Assembly: GCA_030039695.1 (NCBI GenBank)
Contig: JASHVB010000836.1
Coordinates: forward strand, 1-5,774
DNA: 5,774 bases
Reading direction: 5' to 3'
DNA from: Acetobacteraceae bacterium
GTDB lineage: Bacteria > Pseudomonadota > Alphaproteobacteria > Acetobacterales > Acetobacteraceae
The notes beneath the pieces are model-generated. The model had not been told where the DNA came from and searched no databases. It saw only the letters and a list, made by a program, of their open reading frames with translations. Each line of letters begins with the position of its first letter. The stretch's first letter is position 1. Position numbers and translations under genes: made by a program. Positions 5,668-5,774 of this stretch are shown one piece after another.

Positions 5668-5774
5668 GGGCGGCGTCTATCAGGCGGCGGGGCGGCCGGC
5701 CAGAGACGCGCCGGTTCGGTATTCGGCATTTGCCTGCAAAACAATCCGGCTGTGAGCACGTCTTGTCAGCGGCT

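Noticed and set aside
5700..5740. Possible minus-strand promoter TTGTTT-17-TACCGA before the exporter
   Set aside because: The -10 match is poor and the hexamer pair is what chance would give in this length of sequence.

Overview
The window is GC-rich chromosomal DNA, most likely from an alphaproteobacterium. The main reason is the first gene, which has the architecture of TIGR02302/DUF4175, a long low-complexity membrane-anchored family described from Alphaproteobacteria. A placement near Rhodospirillales/Acetobacteraceae is possible, but that is only a guess from overall protein flavour. I see no phage, transposon, CRISPR or conjugation genes.

Layout: 1-2097 (+) is the 3' part of the DUF4175-type gene, cut by the left edge. 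2144-2220 (+) is a complete tRNA-Arg(CCG) with an encoded CCA end. 2221-2628 has no convincing gene but holds a cluster of palindromes. 2629-2994 (-) encodes a small secreted lipoprotein with a proline-rich linker and a C-terminal peptidoglycan-binding domain, preceded by a strong Shine-Dalgarno sequence. 3071-3271 (-) holds a decayed remnant of the transpeptidase end of a class A penicillin-binding protein. 3377-3406 is a strong intrinsic terminator for the minus strand with no clear gene directly upstream of it. 3544-3624 (-) is a possible 26-residue single-helix membrane peptide. 3892-5667 (-) is a complete MsbA-like ABC exporter. The last 107 bases are the region upstream of that exporter.

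The recognisable genes share an envelope theme: a membrane-anchored protein of unknown function, a peptidoglycan-binding lipoprotein, a dead PBP fragment and a lipid-type exporter. They do not form one operon. The tRNA and the lipoprotein gene converge, and each minus-strand gene is separated from the next by a non-coding gap. The parts least explained by standard annotation are the PBP fossil, the orphan terminator with its alternative G5/C5 pairings, the operator-like repeats near 3660 and the palindrome cluster at 2518-2607. I found no strong evidence of a new multi-gene system.
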